Positions 23,795 through 34,891 are shown, counted from the first letter of the stretch. The stretch is DNA of 64,000 nucleotides from Heloderma charlesbogerti (GCA_026122225.1 JANEZZ010001669.1:186001-250000), one strand, 5' to 3'. Notes: generated by a model not told the origin, from the sequence alone. Made by a program: numbers and translations.

Positions 23795-24381
23795 CTTCAT
23801 GCAATGTGGACTATGGCTATTTAAATGATGAAATTAAAAGACGCTTGCTCCTTGGGAGGAAAGCTATGGCAAACCTAGACGGCATAGTAAGAAGCAGAGA
23901 CATCACCTTGCCGACAAAGGTCCGTCTAATCAAAGCTATGGTTTTCCCAGTAGTAATGTATGGCTGTGAGAGCTGGACTATAAGGAAGGCTGAGCGCCGA
24001 AGAATTGATGCTTTCGAACTGTGGTGCTGGAGAAGACTCTTACGAGTCCTCTGGACTGCAAGGAGGTCAAATCAGTCCATCCTAAAGGAAATCAACCCTG
24101 AGTGCTCATTGGAAGGACAGATAATGAAGCTGAAGCTCAAATATTTTGGCTACCTAATGCGAAGAGAAAACTCCCTGGAAAAGACCCTGATGCTGGGAAA
24201 GACTGAAGGCAAAAGGAGAAGGGGACGGCAGAGGATGAGATGGCTAGATAGCATCACCGATGCAATGAATATGAACTTGAGCACGCTCCGGGAGAGAGCG
24301 CAGGACAGGAAGGCCTGGCGTGCTATGGTCCATGGGGTCACGAAGAGTCGGACACGACTGAACGACTGAACAACAACAAGG
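23795..24381 (+). mobile_element. BovB (RTE clade) LINE, 3' end with open frame
   Basis: An open frame encodes the C-terminal BovB ORF2 region: EIKRRLLLGRKAMANLD, VVMYGCESWTIRKAERRRID, WTARRSNQSILKEI and RRRGRQRMRWLDSITD, ending VHGVTKSRTRLND. The 3' end GAGTCGGACACGACTGAACG followed by AACAACAA is the classic BovB terminus. BovB is known to have moved horizontally between squamates and ruminants. The copy is 5'-truncated and lacks the endonuclease and RT core, so it is inactive despite the open frame. Confidence 0.93.
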
Positions 24382-24856
24382 CACAATCCTATGGACTGTG
24401 CTCTCGCTGCTCGGGAGCCCCCAAACTCGGAGGCTTCCGAGATTCCTATGCTCTGCTGGGCTGAAGCCAGCAGGGCGGGAGGAGCAGCGGAGGCGGTAAA
24501 TAAGGTCCTTTATTTTTGCTAGATGGACTTTTAAGCCCATCTAGTGAGGGTGCTTTGGAGGGCTGGGAAGGGGGCTGGGGGAGGCTCAGAATAAATCGTA
24601 TCCTGGCCTCTCTGGTCTCATCCACTCCCTGCTCATCAGAACACCCCCTTTTCCCGCTCTCCGAGGTCAATTCTCCGACCTCAGAGAGGCAGCCGGCACA
24701 GTTCTCTCCATGCCAGCTGGGAAGGGGCAGGAGACGGATATCTGACTCCCCCTTCCGAGGTCGGAGTACTGTCTCCGACCTGGGAAGTGGTTTCCTGAGC
24801 CATCTTATGGTTCCCGAGGTGCTCACCCAGGGACCATATGATTGCTCTCTTAAACT
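24382..24856. mobile_element. Non-autonomous DNA element (GCAATCCTATGG ends)
   Basis: The left end GGCACAATCCTATGGACTG and the right end GGACCATATGATTGCTCTC are imperfect inverted copies. The interior is GC-rich with CTCCGACCTC-type palindromic blocks. It abuts the BovB tail. Related copies: 7,381-7,862 and 63,305-63,602. Confidence 0.45.
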
Positions 24857-25943
24857 ATTTTAAATGGTTTATGAATCCCTGTATCTTCAGTTAATTGCAT
24901 TTGGGGAGAACGAGGGGGAGGATCTCCATTTGTTCTGACAGTGGAATCCCAGTTTACCTGGCTTTCCAATCCATTTTACTCATTCCTCTCGAGTGGAACC
25001 TGAATCCTCAGTGACTTTGGCAAAGCAGCATGACAAGACGGAGCCTTGCACGGGGATAATTAATACTGGTTAATAATTCATATCTGCTTATCTGCCTCTT
25101 TAGTCAGTGTAAAGGTTGCCACAAATCCACTAAATCCAAAACACTAAACAAGGCTTTTAATTAAACCTTTTGTGCGACAGCGGCAACATTATAAATACGG
25201 ACCGAATTGGATGAACCTGCAGCTGGCGGAGCTTTCCGCGTGTCATCGGAGGAGCCTGGCGGAGGACAGACCACTCTTGCTGGGAGGAAGCAAGCAGGCA
25301 CCTTTGCCACCCAAGTTATAACTCAATCCCAGTGGCTTTGAAATGGCTATTCTTAGCTTGATTATTCAAATGTCCTCATCTGGAATTATGCATATGCACG
25401 CATACACATGCTATTCTTTGAAATCACAAAGTCACTTGAATTACATTTCCCATAATTAGGCAATCTAGTCCTTCGCTGCCACCTTCCCCCTTTCCCGGCC
25501 TCCTTACTGAGCCTACAAGGATAACTAAAGTACAGCCTCTCTCCTCCTATACAGAAACGGAGAATGATACTGTGGCCTCAAGGTAGACATCACAATTCTA
25601 TGAATACCTGAAATAAAGAAATCACACCCTGTTTGGGAAATGGGAGGCAAATGTGCAGGAAAGTGTGGGGCCGTAATGCCCATCTTTGACTCTCTACAAA
25701 GCCAGGGTGATCTGAACAAGGGCCTAGCTAGGAGGGCTCTGAATGTGGCTGCAAATAAGAGACAAACTGGATGTGACAATGCGATTCATTAGTTGTTAAA
25801 AGTATTTATACACGGCTTTCCTGCCTGCAAGGACCCTCAAAGGGATGTTCAATTTCAAACGCCGGTGCAATTATACAGTAACTGCAACAGAAAAAGCAGA
25901 AACAAAATATTCTTTAAAACAAGCCTGAAACAGTAGGAAACAT
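24857..25943. other. Intergenic stretch, nothing recognised
   Basis: No repeat boundary, exon or RNA gene could be identified. Base composition is ordinary. Confidence 0.5.
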
Positions 25944-27060
25944 TAGGGCTGTGCATGGACCCCCCCTCCCAATCCGCCTTGGAGGCCGCTTCAGGTCTAC
26001 TGAGGCAGGCCCGATTCGCTTCAGGCTGATGCGGGGGGGGGCGCTCCAGCTGATGGAGCTAAAGTGGGAGTCGGACATCCGAACCCTGCTTTGCCCCCCC
26101 ATGTGCTGCCCAGCCCCCAGCTCCTTACCTGGGCCCTTGGGCTTCCAGCTGTCTTGTTCGGGGGAGGGGGAAGCCACCGTCACCACCACTACCGTGGGAG
26201 CTGCTGCCGCCGCTGCCAGAGGAGCCACCGCTGCCACCAGCTCCTAGGCCCTCTGGAAATACAGAAATACAGGGAGTGGCCATTTTAAAACTGGCTCCCC
26301 TCCCCCCTGCTCCAGAACAACAAGACAGCTGCCAGTGCGTGTCCAAAGGATCCAGGTAAGGAGCTGGGGACTGGGCGGTGGCTGGGCTTCCGGATTGCAT
26401 CAAAGCATGCTGAAGAGCTTCGGAGCGACCCGACCCACTTCGTGACGCTTCGTGCCCCCTCCACCTCGCCTTGGAGGTGGCCTGAATCGGTCCAAAGCAC
26501 CCCGCTTTCAGGGTTGTATCTGAGCCCATAGAGTCCCAAAGCAGCTCTGATTCTGAGGAGGAGAGACAACTCATGAGGGAGGAACTCTCTCAGACTTCAA
26601 AAGTGCAGCTGGAGGAGTAGGGCCCCCCCCACATCCCTGGGAGCAACAGTGAACCAGGCGTAGAAAGGAAGGGACAACCTGAACTTTTAGACGTGAGATG
26701 CAGACACAGGCACAAGCGAGAGATCGCAGGGGCGAGCTTCAGCACTCAGCCCAATTGGCTCAACGTCAACAGCTGCACCCAGAAGCATCACGGGAGAGGG
26801 GGAGATCTTCCTCTCCCACCCCTTAAGTTCAGAGAATTGCCGTGTTTTTCCCAGAGATCAACTGACGTCCTAATCCTTAGAAACCCCTAGATTAACATCT
26901 GTATGCCTCATTAGGATAAATGGAATTAAAGCCTTGGAAAGCAGCCCTTTTGTCTGAGTGGTGATTTTGGCTATTGGAGCATTCAGTAGGCAATAGGGGA
27001 ATTGTGACACCCACTTTGACTCAGAGCTCAGGCTTTAGGCCGAAGCTGTGCACAGCCCTA
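25944..27060. mobile_element. hAT-like non-autonomous element (TAGGGCTGTGCA ends)
   Basis: The left end is TAGGGCTGTGCATGG and the right end is GCTGTGCACAGCCCTA, so the outer 12 bases are inverted copies. The flanking 8-mers GGAAACAT and TTAAACAG share only an internal AAACA, so the duplication is weak. The interior is GC-rich near 25,960-26,480 with CpG-rich arms. It encodes no transposase. Confidence 0.6.
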
Positions 27061-29303
27061 TTAAACAGTAAAGGTTTTACTGCCTGTCTAAAACTTGGTA
27101 AGGATGGAACCAACCTGACTGCCCTCAAAAGGGAGTTCCAGAGCCGGGATGTTCCTACAGAAAAGGCACTGTCTCATGTACCCACCAGCCTGGTGCGGGA
27201 CATACAACAGGGCCTCTGATGAAGTCTGCAAATTACAGGCAGACCATCTATCCACCTTATTCACATATCAAGTAGGGTCTCTCTTACTCGCTCTCGCTCT
27301 CTGTTCATGCCAGCAGTGGCTCCACCCACATTGGATGGGGGTCTTGTCTTGGGGAACTAACAGAGAGGGAAATTTGACATGTTTAATTGTGAAACAGAAG
27401 TGATGAACTTAGACTGATGTTGCCATGTGCACCTAATCAGATGTGGAACCATGAGCAGTGTGGACATGAAAATAGCCAGTATACTTGGATCTCAAATCGT
27501 AGCCATCTATGATGCCCCATCGAAGTGGTCGACTGCTTCCTGCTTATGGGATAAGTTGGCCATTCACAGTCCAAGATACTGCGGTATCTGCTAGTGCTGG
27601 TTTGTAGGGCACACACCCATTTTGCTAATAGCAGTGGCCAATGGGGACATGGAAGGCAATCAAAGACGGCTGAATTTTGGGCATGCTGCGTGAGAATGGA
27701 GATTGCTCATTGTTCTTTCTGCAATGGTTGCAACTCAAAAACAAAATCACATAAGGGTTACCAAGCATCTTCCTATTATGGTTGAGCCATAACAACTCAA
27801 ATAGTCTGCCAGATTTCCAGCCACGCCCACAATGACCAAGTCAGTCCTTCCTCTGCCAAATTCTCTAAGTCACCTGCTGTCTTCTTCATACACTTGGATC
27901 TGCATCAGGATGGCGAGACCAAGATAAACTGACAAACAACAGCACTTGATATCTGCAGACTGCAATCAGCTCTGTTACAATGCGAGTAGCTCTCAGTACG
28001 CCAAGTCAGGCGGTGGGAATCTGTGGCCCTCCAGATGTTTTGCATTACAGTGCTCATCATCCCTGACCATTGGCCATGCTGACTGGAGCCAATGGGAATT
28101 GCTACCCAACAACATCTGGAGTGCTACAGGTTCCCGCCACTGCTCTAAATAATACTCAAGGTCCTGAGGCAACAAACAAATTAGCACAAGGAGGACTTGC
28201 ACATATGATGGACCAATTGTGTGGCAAGGAAATCCTTCCAATCTTTTGAGCATGGATTATGCATCCTCCAGTATCTTAATTAACTGCTTGTCCTATGCAC
28301 CTACACCCATTGCCAAACCCACAGACACGCAGCTCTCCCATCATATTTCCTTCCATTAAACTTTGATTTGTGAAAGATCCATTTTAGCAGACTGCTGATG
28401 AATGGCAGCCGAAGGGGTGGGGAGCATATATTATTGAAAAGCTATCTGACAACATAATGAAGAGCTTTTCTCAAATCAGCCTTTCTCCTAGAATGATCAC
28501 TCTGCCCCCCAAAACTCATATATTAGGGTAGCCACTTATGAATCACCAAGAAAGAGGAAGCGCATCACCAAAAAGGGGACAAAAGAAGGCAGGGATTTGC
28601 ATTACATTTGTATATGCTCATTTATATGTATAGATGCAGATTTAGATTTTGGAATGGGATTCCCAGGTAAATGGGATTGCAGCTTAATGTTTTACGTCTC
28701 ACCGTGGTGGGGAAGACCTATGACCTGTGTGCTGGCCTGTTCAGACTGATTACTGTTGCTGGGCAATCACGCCTGTGATTCATTATCAGGAAAGCCCTTC
28801 AAGTAGAGGATGCCTTCAAATAGAGGGTTGTGGTCTATAAAAGAGGACACCTGCCTGCACAATATATCTCTCGATGGGAGTGAGATATATGTAAAATATT
28901 AAGCTGCAATCCCATTTACCTGGGAACCCCATTCCAAAATCTGCCATCCTTTCGATGAATTCACTTATGAGTCATATATTTATTTATTCTTACAGTATCT
29001 GCATTCTCATGAACCTTCAACCTTCTTGCACCAAACTATCTGTATTCTTGCACAGTTTTAACTTTTCTCTGCCGACCCTATTAGTGGGGGAGATTTCACT
29101 CTGTGTCGGTTAATGCTCTAAGACTAACATAGCTGTTTTCATAACATCTTTTGGATGGTGTTGCATTGTTACCCAAAATAAAGTTCGATTGACCACCGTT
29201 TTGTAATTTTTCAACTCAGGCTTCTAAAAAAAACCCTTTTGGATAAATGTTAGGCCTAATATTACCTTGCTCATGATTTTTTTTGTCAAAATCAGCTCCA
29301 AGG
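27061..29303. other. Intergenic stretch, no gene
   Basis: A decayed L2-type LINE 3' piece may lie at about 27,060-27,220 (antisense-like coding residue). A foldback MITE copy spans 28,005-28,143 (TCAGGCGGTGGGAATCTGTGG ... ACAGGTTCCCGCCACTG). A degenerate TAGGGTAGCCA element spans about 28,523-28,856. Nothing else is recognisable. Confidence 0.5.
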
Positions 29304-29310
29304 ACAATTA

Positions 29311-29597
29311 AGGCGCACAGTGGTAGGCGGCAGTATTGCAACTGAAACTCTCCCCATGACCGGAGTTCGATCCCAGCGGAAGCTGGGTCCCGGGTAGCCA
29401 GCTCAGGTCGACTCAGCCTTCCATCCTTCCAAGGTCGGTAAAATGAGTACCCAGCTTGCTGGGGGAAAGGTAGTCACGACTGGGGAAGGCAATGGCAAAC
29501 CACCCCACTACAGTCTGCCATGAAAACGTCAGAAAAAGCGGCATCCCTCTAGGGGTCAGTAATGACCCAGTGCTTGCACAGGAGGAACCTTTCCTTT
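29311..29597 (+). mobile_element. tRNA-derived SINE, second type, copy 2
   Basis: Same family as 8,181-8,466: GTGGTAGGCGGCAGTATTGC head, GGAGTTCGATCCC B-box, GGTAAAATGAGTACCCAGC body and a GTGCTTGCACAGGAGG tail. It appears to have landed in the left arm of a hairpin MITE: AATTAAGG is just left of the SINE, and the rest of the hairpin resumes at 29,598. Confidence 0.8.
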
Positions 29598-29722
29598 CCA
29601 TGCATGTTTAGACAGAAAAAAAGGTCCTGCAACTCCCAGCATTGCCCAGCCAGCGGCTGGGCAATGCTGGGAGTTGCAGGACCTTTTTTTCTGTCTAAAC
29701 ATGCATAGGATTGCGCCCTTAA
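29598..29722. repeat. Near-perfect hairpin MITE (GCAATCCTATGCATG family)
   Basis: From ATGCATGTTTAGACAG on the left to CTGTCTAAACATGCAT on the right the arms are almost perfectly complementary, meeting at CCAGCCAGCGGCTGG. This is the cleanest copy. The right end GGATTGCGCCCTTAATT supports a TTA/TAA flank. The outer left arm is displaced by the SINE insertion. Confidence 0.85.
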
Positions 29723-29949
29723 TTCCGGTTAAGGAGTTGGTATCAGCCATCTTGGCTGCCACCATTATCTTTCAATGGAAATGGGTTTTTTCCCCTTTTT
29801 TATTTAACACCGCCCTATTTAACACAGCATATTTTTGGTGTCATGAAAGGGCAGCAAATATTTATTTCATTATTGTGTTTTTATTTCCATAGAGGGGAAG
29901 AAGTTCTTGTGTGGTTTTCTGCCTCATGTGCCAAAATAACTTACCTAGT

Positions 29950-31228
29950 TTGGGGTTACCCTGGGGAAGGAAACGGCAACCCACCCCAGTATTCTCACCA
30001 TGAAAACTAAATGGATCAGTACAACCAGAGATATGTCGGTATACCATCGGAAGATGGGACTCCCAGGTCGGAAGATGGTCAAAATGCTACTGGGGAGGAA
30101 CACAGGATAAGTTCAACTAGCCCCAGATGTGATGACGCAGCTAGCTCAAAGCCAAAAGGACGGCTAGCAGCCGATGGTGCTGGTGGTGAACGACGAATCC
30201 GATATTCTAAAGATCAACACACCATAGGAACCTGGAATGTAAGATCTATGAGCCAGGGTAAATTGGATGTGGTTATTGGGGAGATGTCAAGATTAAATAT
30301 AGACATTTTGGGTGTCAGTGAACTGAAATGGACTGGAATGGGCCACTTCACATCAAATGGCCACCAGATCTACTACTGTGGACAAGAGGACCACAGAAGA
30401 AATGGAGTAGCCTTCATAATTAATAATAAAGTGGCTAAAGCAGTGCTTGGATACAATCCAAAAAATGACAGAATGATCTCAATTCGAATTCAAGGTAAGC
30501 CATTTAACATCACAGTGATCCAAATATACGCCCCAACCACAGATGCTGAAGAAGCAGAAGTAGATCAGTTCTATGAGGATCTGCAAGCACCTACTGGATA
30601 GTATGCCAAAAAAAAGATGTTATTTTCATTACAGGAGACTGGAATGCTAAGGTGGGTAGTCAAACGACATCTGGAATTACAGGCAAGCATGGTCTGGGAG
30701 AACAAAATGAAGCAGGACATAGGCTGATAGAATTTTGCCAAGACAACTCACTGTGCATAACAAACACTCTCTTCCAGCAACCTAAGAGACGACTTTATAC
30801 ATGGACTTCACCAGACGGTCGACACCGAAATCAGATTGACTACATCCTTTGTAGCCAAAGGTGACGGACATCTATGCAGTCGGTAAAAACAAGACCTGGA
30901 GCTGATTGTAGTTCAGATCACGAACTTCTTATTGCACAGTTTAGAATCAGACTAAAGAGAATAGGGAAGACCCACAGATCAGTTAGATATGAGCTCACGA
31001 ATATTCCTCATGAATATGCAGTGAGATGAAGAATAGATTTAAGGGACTAGATTTAGTAGATCTAAATCCCGGAAGAACTATGGACAGAAGTTCGCAACAT
31101 CATTCAGGAGGCAGCAACAAAAAATCCCACAGAAAAAGAAAACCAAGAAGGCAAGATGGCTGTCTGCTGAGATACTGGAAGCAGTCCAAGAAAGAAGGAA
31201 AGCAAAAGGCAGCAGTGATAGGGGGAGA
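29950..31228 (+). mobile_element. BovB LINE, 5' part with endonuclease domain, broken
   Basis: The 5' leader carries CCAGTATTCTCACCATGAAAA. An open frame from 30,011 to 30,601 encodes the apurinic-like endonuclease: TIGTWNVRSMSQGKLDVV, DILGVSELKWTG and VIQIYAPTTDAEEAEVDQFY. A stop and frameshift follow at an A-run near 30,608. The domain resumes at 30,652-30,864 with RRLYTWTSPDGRHRNQIDYI. Sense sequence ends near 31,228 after an RRKAKGSSD-type stretch, where an antisense BovB 3' end begins. It is dead. Confidence 0.88.
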
Positions 31229-32364
31229 TTGTTGTTGTTTATTAATTCAGTCGCTTCCGACTCTTCATGACTTCATGGACCAGCCCACACCAGAGCTTCC
31301 TGTCGGCCGTCACCACCCCCAGCTCCCCCAAGGTCGAGTCCGTCACCTCCAGAATATCATCCATCCATCTTGCCCTTGGTCGGCCCCTCTTCCTTTTGCC
31401 TTCCACTTTCCCTAGCATCAGCATCTTCTCCAGGGTATCCTGTCTTCTCATGATGTGGCCAAAGTACTTCAGTTTTGCCTTTAATATCATTCCCTCAAGT
31501 GAGCAGTCTGGCTTTATTTCCTGGAGTATAGACTGGTTTGATCTCCTTGCAGTCCAAGGCACTCTCAGAATTTTCCTGCAGCACCACAGTTCAAAAGCAT
31601 CTATCTTCCCTCGCTCAGCCTTCCTTATGGTCCAGCTCTCGCAGCCATAGGTTACTACGGGGAATAACATTGCTTTCACTATGCGGACCTTTGTTGTCAC
31701 TGTGATGTCTCTGCTCTTCACTATTTTATCAAGATTTGTCATTGCTCTCCTCCCAAGAAGTAAACGTCTTCTGATTTCCTGGCTGCAGTCAGCGTCTGCA
31801 GTAATCTTGGCGCCTAGAAAGACAAAGTCTGTCACTGCCTCCACGTTTTCTCCCTCTATTTGCCAGTTATCAATCAAGCTGGTTGCCATAATCTTGGTTT
31901 TTTTGAGGTTTAATTGCAACCCAGCTTTTGCACTTTCTTCTTTCACCTTCGTCAGAAGGTTCCTCAGCTCCTCCTCACTTTCAGCCATCAAAGTGGTATC
32001 ATCTGCATATCTGAGATTGTTAATGTTTCTTCCAGCAATTTTAACTCCAGCCTTGGCTTCATCAAGCCCACCACGTTGCATGATGTGTTCTGCGTAAAGG
32101 TTGAATAGGTAGGGTGAGAGTATACAACCCTGCCGTACTCCTTTCCCAATCTTAAACCAGTCCGTTGATCCGTGGTCTGTTCTTACCGTTGCTACTTGGT
32201 CGTTATACAGATTCCTCAGGAGGCAGACAAGATGACTTGGTATCCCCATACCACCAAGAACGTGCCACAATTTGTTATGATCCACACAGTCAAAAGCTTT
32301 AGAATAGTCAATAAAACAGAAATAGATGTTTTTCTGAAACTCCCTGGCTTTCTCCATTATCCAG
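31229..32364 (-). mobile_element. BovB LINE, reverse transcriptase to 3' end, antisense
   Basis: Read on the - strand, the frame contains FIDYSKAFDCVDHNKLW, GVRQGCILSPYLFNLYAEHI, NNLRYADDTTLMAES (the YADD catalytic box), FLGAKITADADCSQEIRRR and WTARRSNQSILQEI, and ends at the BovB 3' terminus with an AACAACAA tail near 31,229. The frame is open through the RT core, but the element lacks its 5' half in this orientation. It differs in subfamily from the 23,795 copy (RPRARWMDDI instead of RQRMRWLDSI). Confidence 0.92.
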
Positions 32365-32366
32365 CG

Positions 32367-32955
32367 GAAGACAGGATACCCTGGAGAAGATGCTGATGCT
32401 AGGGAAAGTGGGAGGCAAAAGGAAGAGGGGCCGACCAAGGGCAAGGTGGATGGATGATATTCTGGAGGTGACGGACTCGACCTTGGGGATCAATTTCCAA
32501 AGGCGGGTAGAAGGGGGGCCTGATCACACCCCCGAGTGGGCGCCAGTACCCAGAACGCCAGTACTCAGTAGGAAGCTGAGGAAGCTGGGGAAGCCGTTTT
32601 CCGCTCTGGTAAAAAGTGGGAAAAGTGGGTGGCAGGGACATATGGATGCAGTGGAGAGAATGATGATTGTGTGAGTGGCTACTGTGGTTTCTGAAGCATA
32701 CCGTTGCCCGTCCGGGTGCCCAGGCCAGTAGCAAAGTGCGTGGTGTGAAAAATCCTCTTGTGTCGGCCAGTGAGACCCCTCTCTCAGCGTGCTAGGCTAA
32801 CAGCTCCTTCTTCGGCCTTACACTCCCATGCTCCCACGCTTTGTTAAAAGCCAGACTGTCCTGCAACACTAGGGGTGGCGACGGCCGACAGGAAGCTCTG
32901 GTGTGGGCTGGTCCATGAAGTCACGAAGAGTCGGAAGCGACTGACCGAATAAACA
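32367..32955 (+). mobile_element. BovB LINE 3' end, sense, with a 380-bp insert
   Basis: Positions 32,367-32,488 and about 32,875-32,955 match, in inverted orientation, the 3' end of the antisense copy just upstream with only a few differences. Between them lie about 385 bp of unrelated sequence that I do not recognise. The terminal GTCGGAAGCGACTG and AATAAACAACAAA mark the 3' end. Confidence 0.8.
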
Positions 32956-33309
32956 ACAAAAGTTTGGGGGTACTTCACGGGCAGGTCAGCACCATTTACT
33001 GCTCCATTTCAGGCAGCAAAAGGTCTTGGGCCAGCCCGGGCAATCAGCAGCCTTTATTTGAGGATACAGCTATTAAATCCTCCAGCCTTCCCAAACCTGG
33101 TGCCCGCCAGATGCGTTGGACTATAACTCCCATCACCCCCAGCCAGCATGGCCACGTGTACGGGTTTTTTTAAAAAAAACACACAACAACCACCACATTT
33201 ATCCCTCCTGTTCTCCAAGGAGTCCTAGTCATCTCGCAATAAAACGAACAATCCCTCCATCACACAGAAACAGCCACAGGAGAATACAGCACGCAGCAAT
33301 GAAAAGCAG

Positions 33310-33930
33310 AGTGGCGTGAACAGCCCGATCGCACGCACGCGCGTCCGCTCAGCAGTAAGCCCCGCTGAATTCAATAGCAGGGCTTTACTCGCAGGGAAGT
33401 GCGCATGGGACTGGAGCGCGAAGCATTCTGAAAAGAAACCCAGGGCGATTGTTTCGTTGCCACCTTCACCGCCCACCATTTGGGGTTCGGGGTCAGCACT
33501 TTGGGGGTTCTGGCTGAAACCCTGCGCGGACTCCCGGCCCCACTGAAACAGGAGCCGCCAGCCTCTGCTGCCATCCGCCCCCGATCCGCCCCTCCGCCCA
33601 GAACCTGGCAGCCGGGCGAGCGCCCCGCCTCCGCTCCCCTGGCGCTGGTTAACCATTACCCGCGCCGGCCGCTCGCCGTGGGCGGCTTCTCGGGCGGCCC
33701 GCCCTCTTCCGCGAACGCGGCGCCGGGGGCGCCCGGGAGGTGCAGACGCTTGCTGCGCGCTCGCCCCGCCTGGCCGCGCGATCAGCGGCTGCTGCAAGCA
33801 TGGTGAGTTAGACCGGGGGGGCTTTGTGGCGGCGGCTGGGCTGGGGGGACCTTTCGGCCGGGAGCGAGTCACCCAAGCCCGCCTGGCGGCGGTGGGGGGC
33901 AAGGTAGTCCGGCGATGAGCGCCCGAGTTA
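33310..33930 (+). promoter_or_regulatory. PCBD1: CpG-island promoter of PCBD1
   Basis: CpG density rises sharply here and falls again after the first exon. GC-box-like CCCCGCC and CCGCCC strings are frequent at 33,570-33,780, and no TATA box is evident near the ATG. This is the usual layout of a broadly expressed vertebrate promoter. The exact transcription start cannot be fixed from sequence. A decayed foldback MITE (about 33,081-33,155) lies just upstream. Confidence 0.8.
33800..33802 (+). CDS. PCBD1: PCBD1 exon 1 coding part (initiator codon only)
   Basis: In GCAAGCATG|GTGAGT the ATG is followed directly by a consensus donor. Joining to the exon-2 acceptor gives Met-Ala-Gly-Lys, the known PCBD1 start. 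The exon's 5' untranslated part lies in the CpG island; its 5' limit is not determined. Confidence 0.88.
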
Positions 33931-34017
33931 ACCCTTAACCCAAGAGAAGCCCGCTGCCCTGCTGAACAGAAAGGAGGACGGCTGTGATGGAGGGTTTGTG
34001 TTGTTAGGTATTTGCAT

Positions 34018-34560
34018 AGGCCCCTCTTTATATGGGATATTTACGGGGGGGGGATATATTTATAGGCGCCTCTTTATATGGGATATTTACGGGGGGGATA
34101 TATTTATAGGCGCCTCTTTATATGGGATATTTACGGGGGGGATATATTTATAGGCGCCTCTTTATATGGGATATTTACGGGGGGGATATATTTATAGGCG
34201 CCTCTTTATATGGGATATTTACAGGGGGGGATATATTTATAGGCGCCTCTTTATATGGGATATTTACGGGGGGATATATTTATAGGCGCCTCTTTATATG
34301 GGATATTTACGGGGGGATATATTTATAGGCGCCTCTTTATATGGGATATTTACAGGGGGGATATATTTATAGGCGCCTCTTTATATGGGATATTTACGGG
34401 GGGATATATTTATAGGCGCCTCTTTATATGGGATATTTACGGGGGGGATATATTTATAGGCGCCTCTTTATATGGGATATTTATGGGGGGATATATTTAT
34501 AGGCGCCTCTTTATATGGGATATTTACGGGGGGGATATATTTATAGGCCCCTCTTTATAT
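34018..34560 (+). repeat. Minisatellite, about 12 copies of a 43-46 bp unit
   Basis: The unit contains CTCTTTATATGGGATATTTAC, then a run of 5-8 G, then ATATATTTATAGGCGC. Twelve full copies start at about 34,023, 34,070, 34,114, 34,158, 34,202, 34,247, 34,290, 34,332, 34,377, 34,420, 34,464 and 34,507, with a partial thirteenth. Copies differ mainly in the length of the G run. It lies about 220 bp inside PCBD1 intron 1, at the edge of the CpG island. The long open frame across it is an artefact of a unit near 45 bp. Confidence 0.97.
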
Positions 34561-34590
34561 TTCAAGAGATCACTACGAACAGTAGAGCGC

Positions 34591-34698
34591 AGCCTCCTCC
34601 AACCTGGTGCTGTCCAAATGTGTGGGGCGTCAGCTCCCATCATGTCCAGCCAGTGATGGGAGCTGCAGTCCAACACGTCTGGACAACACCAAGGCTGG
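34591..34698. repeat. CAGCCTTCCCCAACCTGG foldback MITE copy
   Basis: The left arm CAGCCTCCTCCAACCTGGTG and right arm TCTGGACAACACCAAGGCTGG are inverted copies. It abuts the minisatellite. A second copy lies at 34,892-35,013. Confidence 0.75.
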
Positions 34699-34891
34699 TG
34701 TAGTAGCTACTACAGTAGCTGTACTCTTCTGAGGCAGGCGGCTCAACAGTCATGGAACAACACAGGCCGGCTTCCTAGACAAACGCAGCCCCCTTTCGTC
34801 CGATGGCGGCAAGGAGGGGAGAGGGCGGTTCGGCCCCCTTAGCAAGAGCTTGGGACAGCCGGCTCTGCTCCTTCGGACTGAAGTATAGGAC

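Noticed and set aside
23767..24369. 200-codon frame as a host gene
   Set aside because: It is the BovB ORF2 C-terminus; similar fragments are often misannotated as host proteins.
31242..32444. 400-codon frame as an intact LINE protein
   Set aside because: Its first 25 or so residues come from the antisense of the neighbouring sense BovB piece; the real homology is only the RT C-terminal part, with no endonuclease upstream.
33225..33902. 225-codon - strand frame across the PCBD1 promoter
   Set aside because: GC-rich CpG islands give long spurious frames; its content is low-complexity Ala/Gly/Arg/Pro and it opposes the real first exon.
34018..34560. CRISPR-like array of regular repeats
   Set aside because: This is vertebrate DNA, and the units are contiguous tandem copies with no unique spacers.
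34018..34560. Strong G-quadruplex cluster from the G-runs
   Set aside because: Runs of 5-8 G are about 37 bases apart, too far for a compact quadruplex within one unit.
34122..34656. Long + strand frames with repeated MGYLRGGYIYRRLFI
   Set aside because: They translate the minisatellite; the unit is near 45 bp, so the frame stays open. No biological support for coding.
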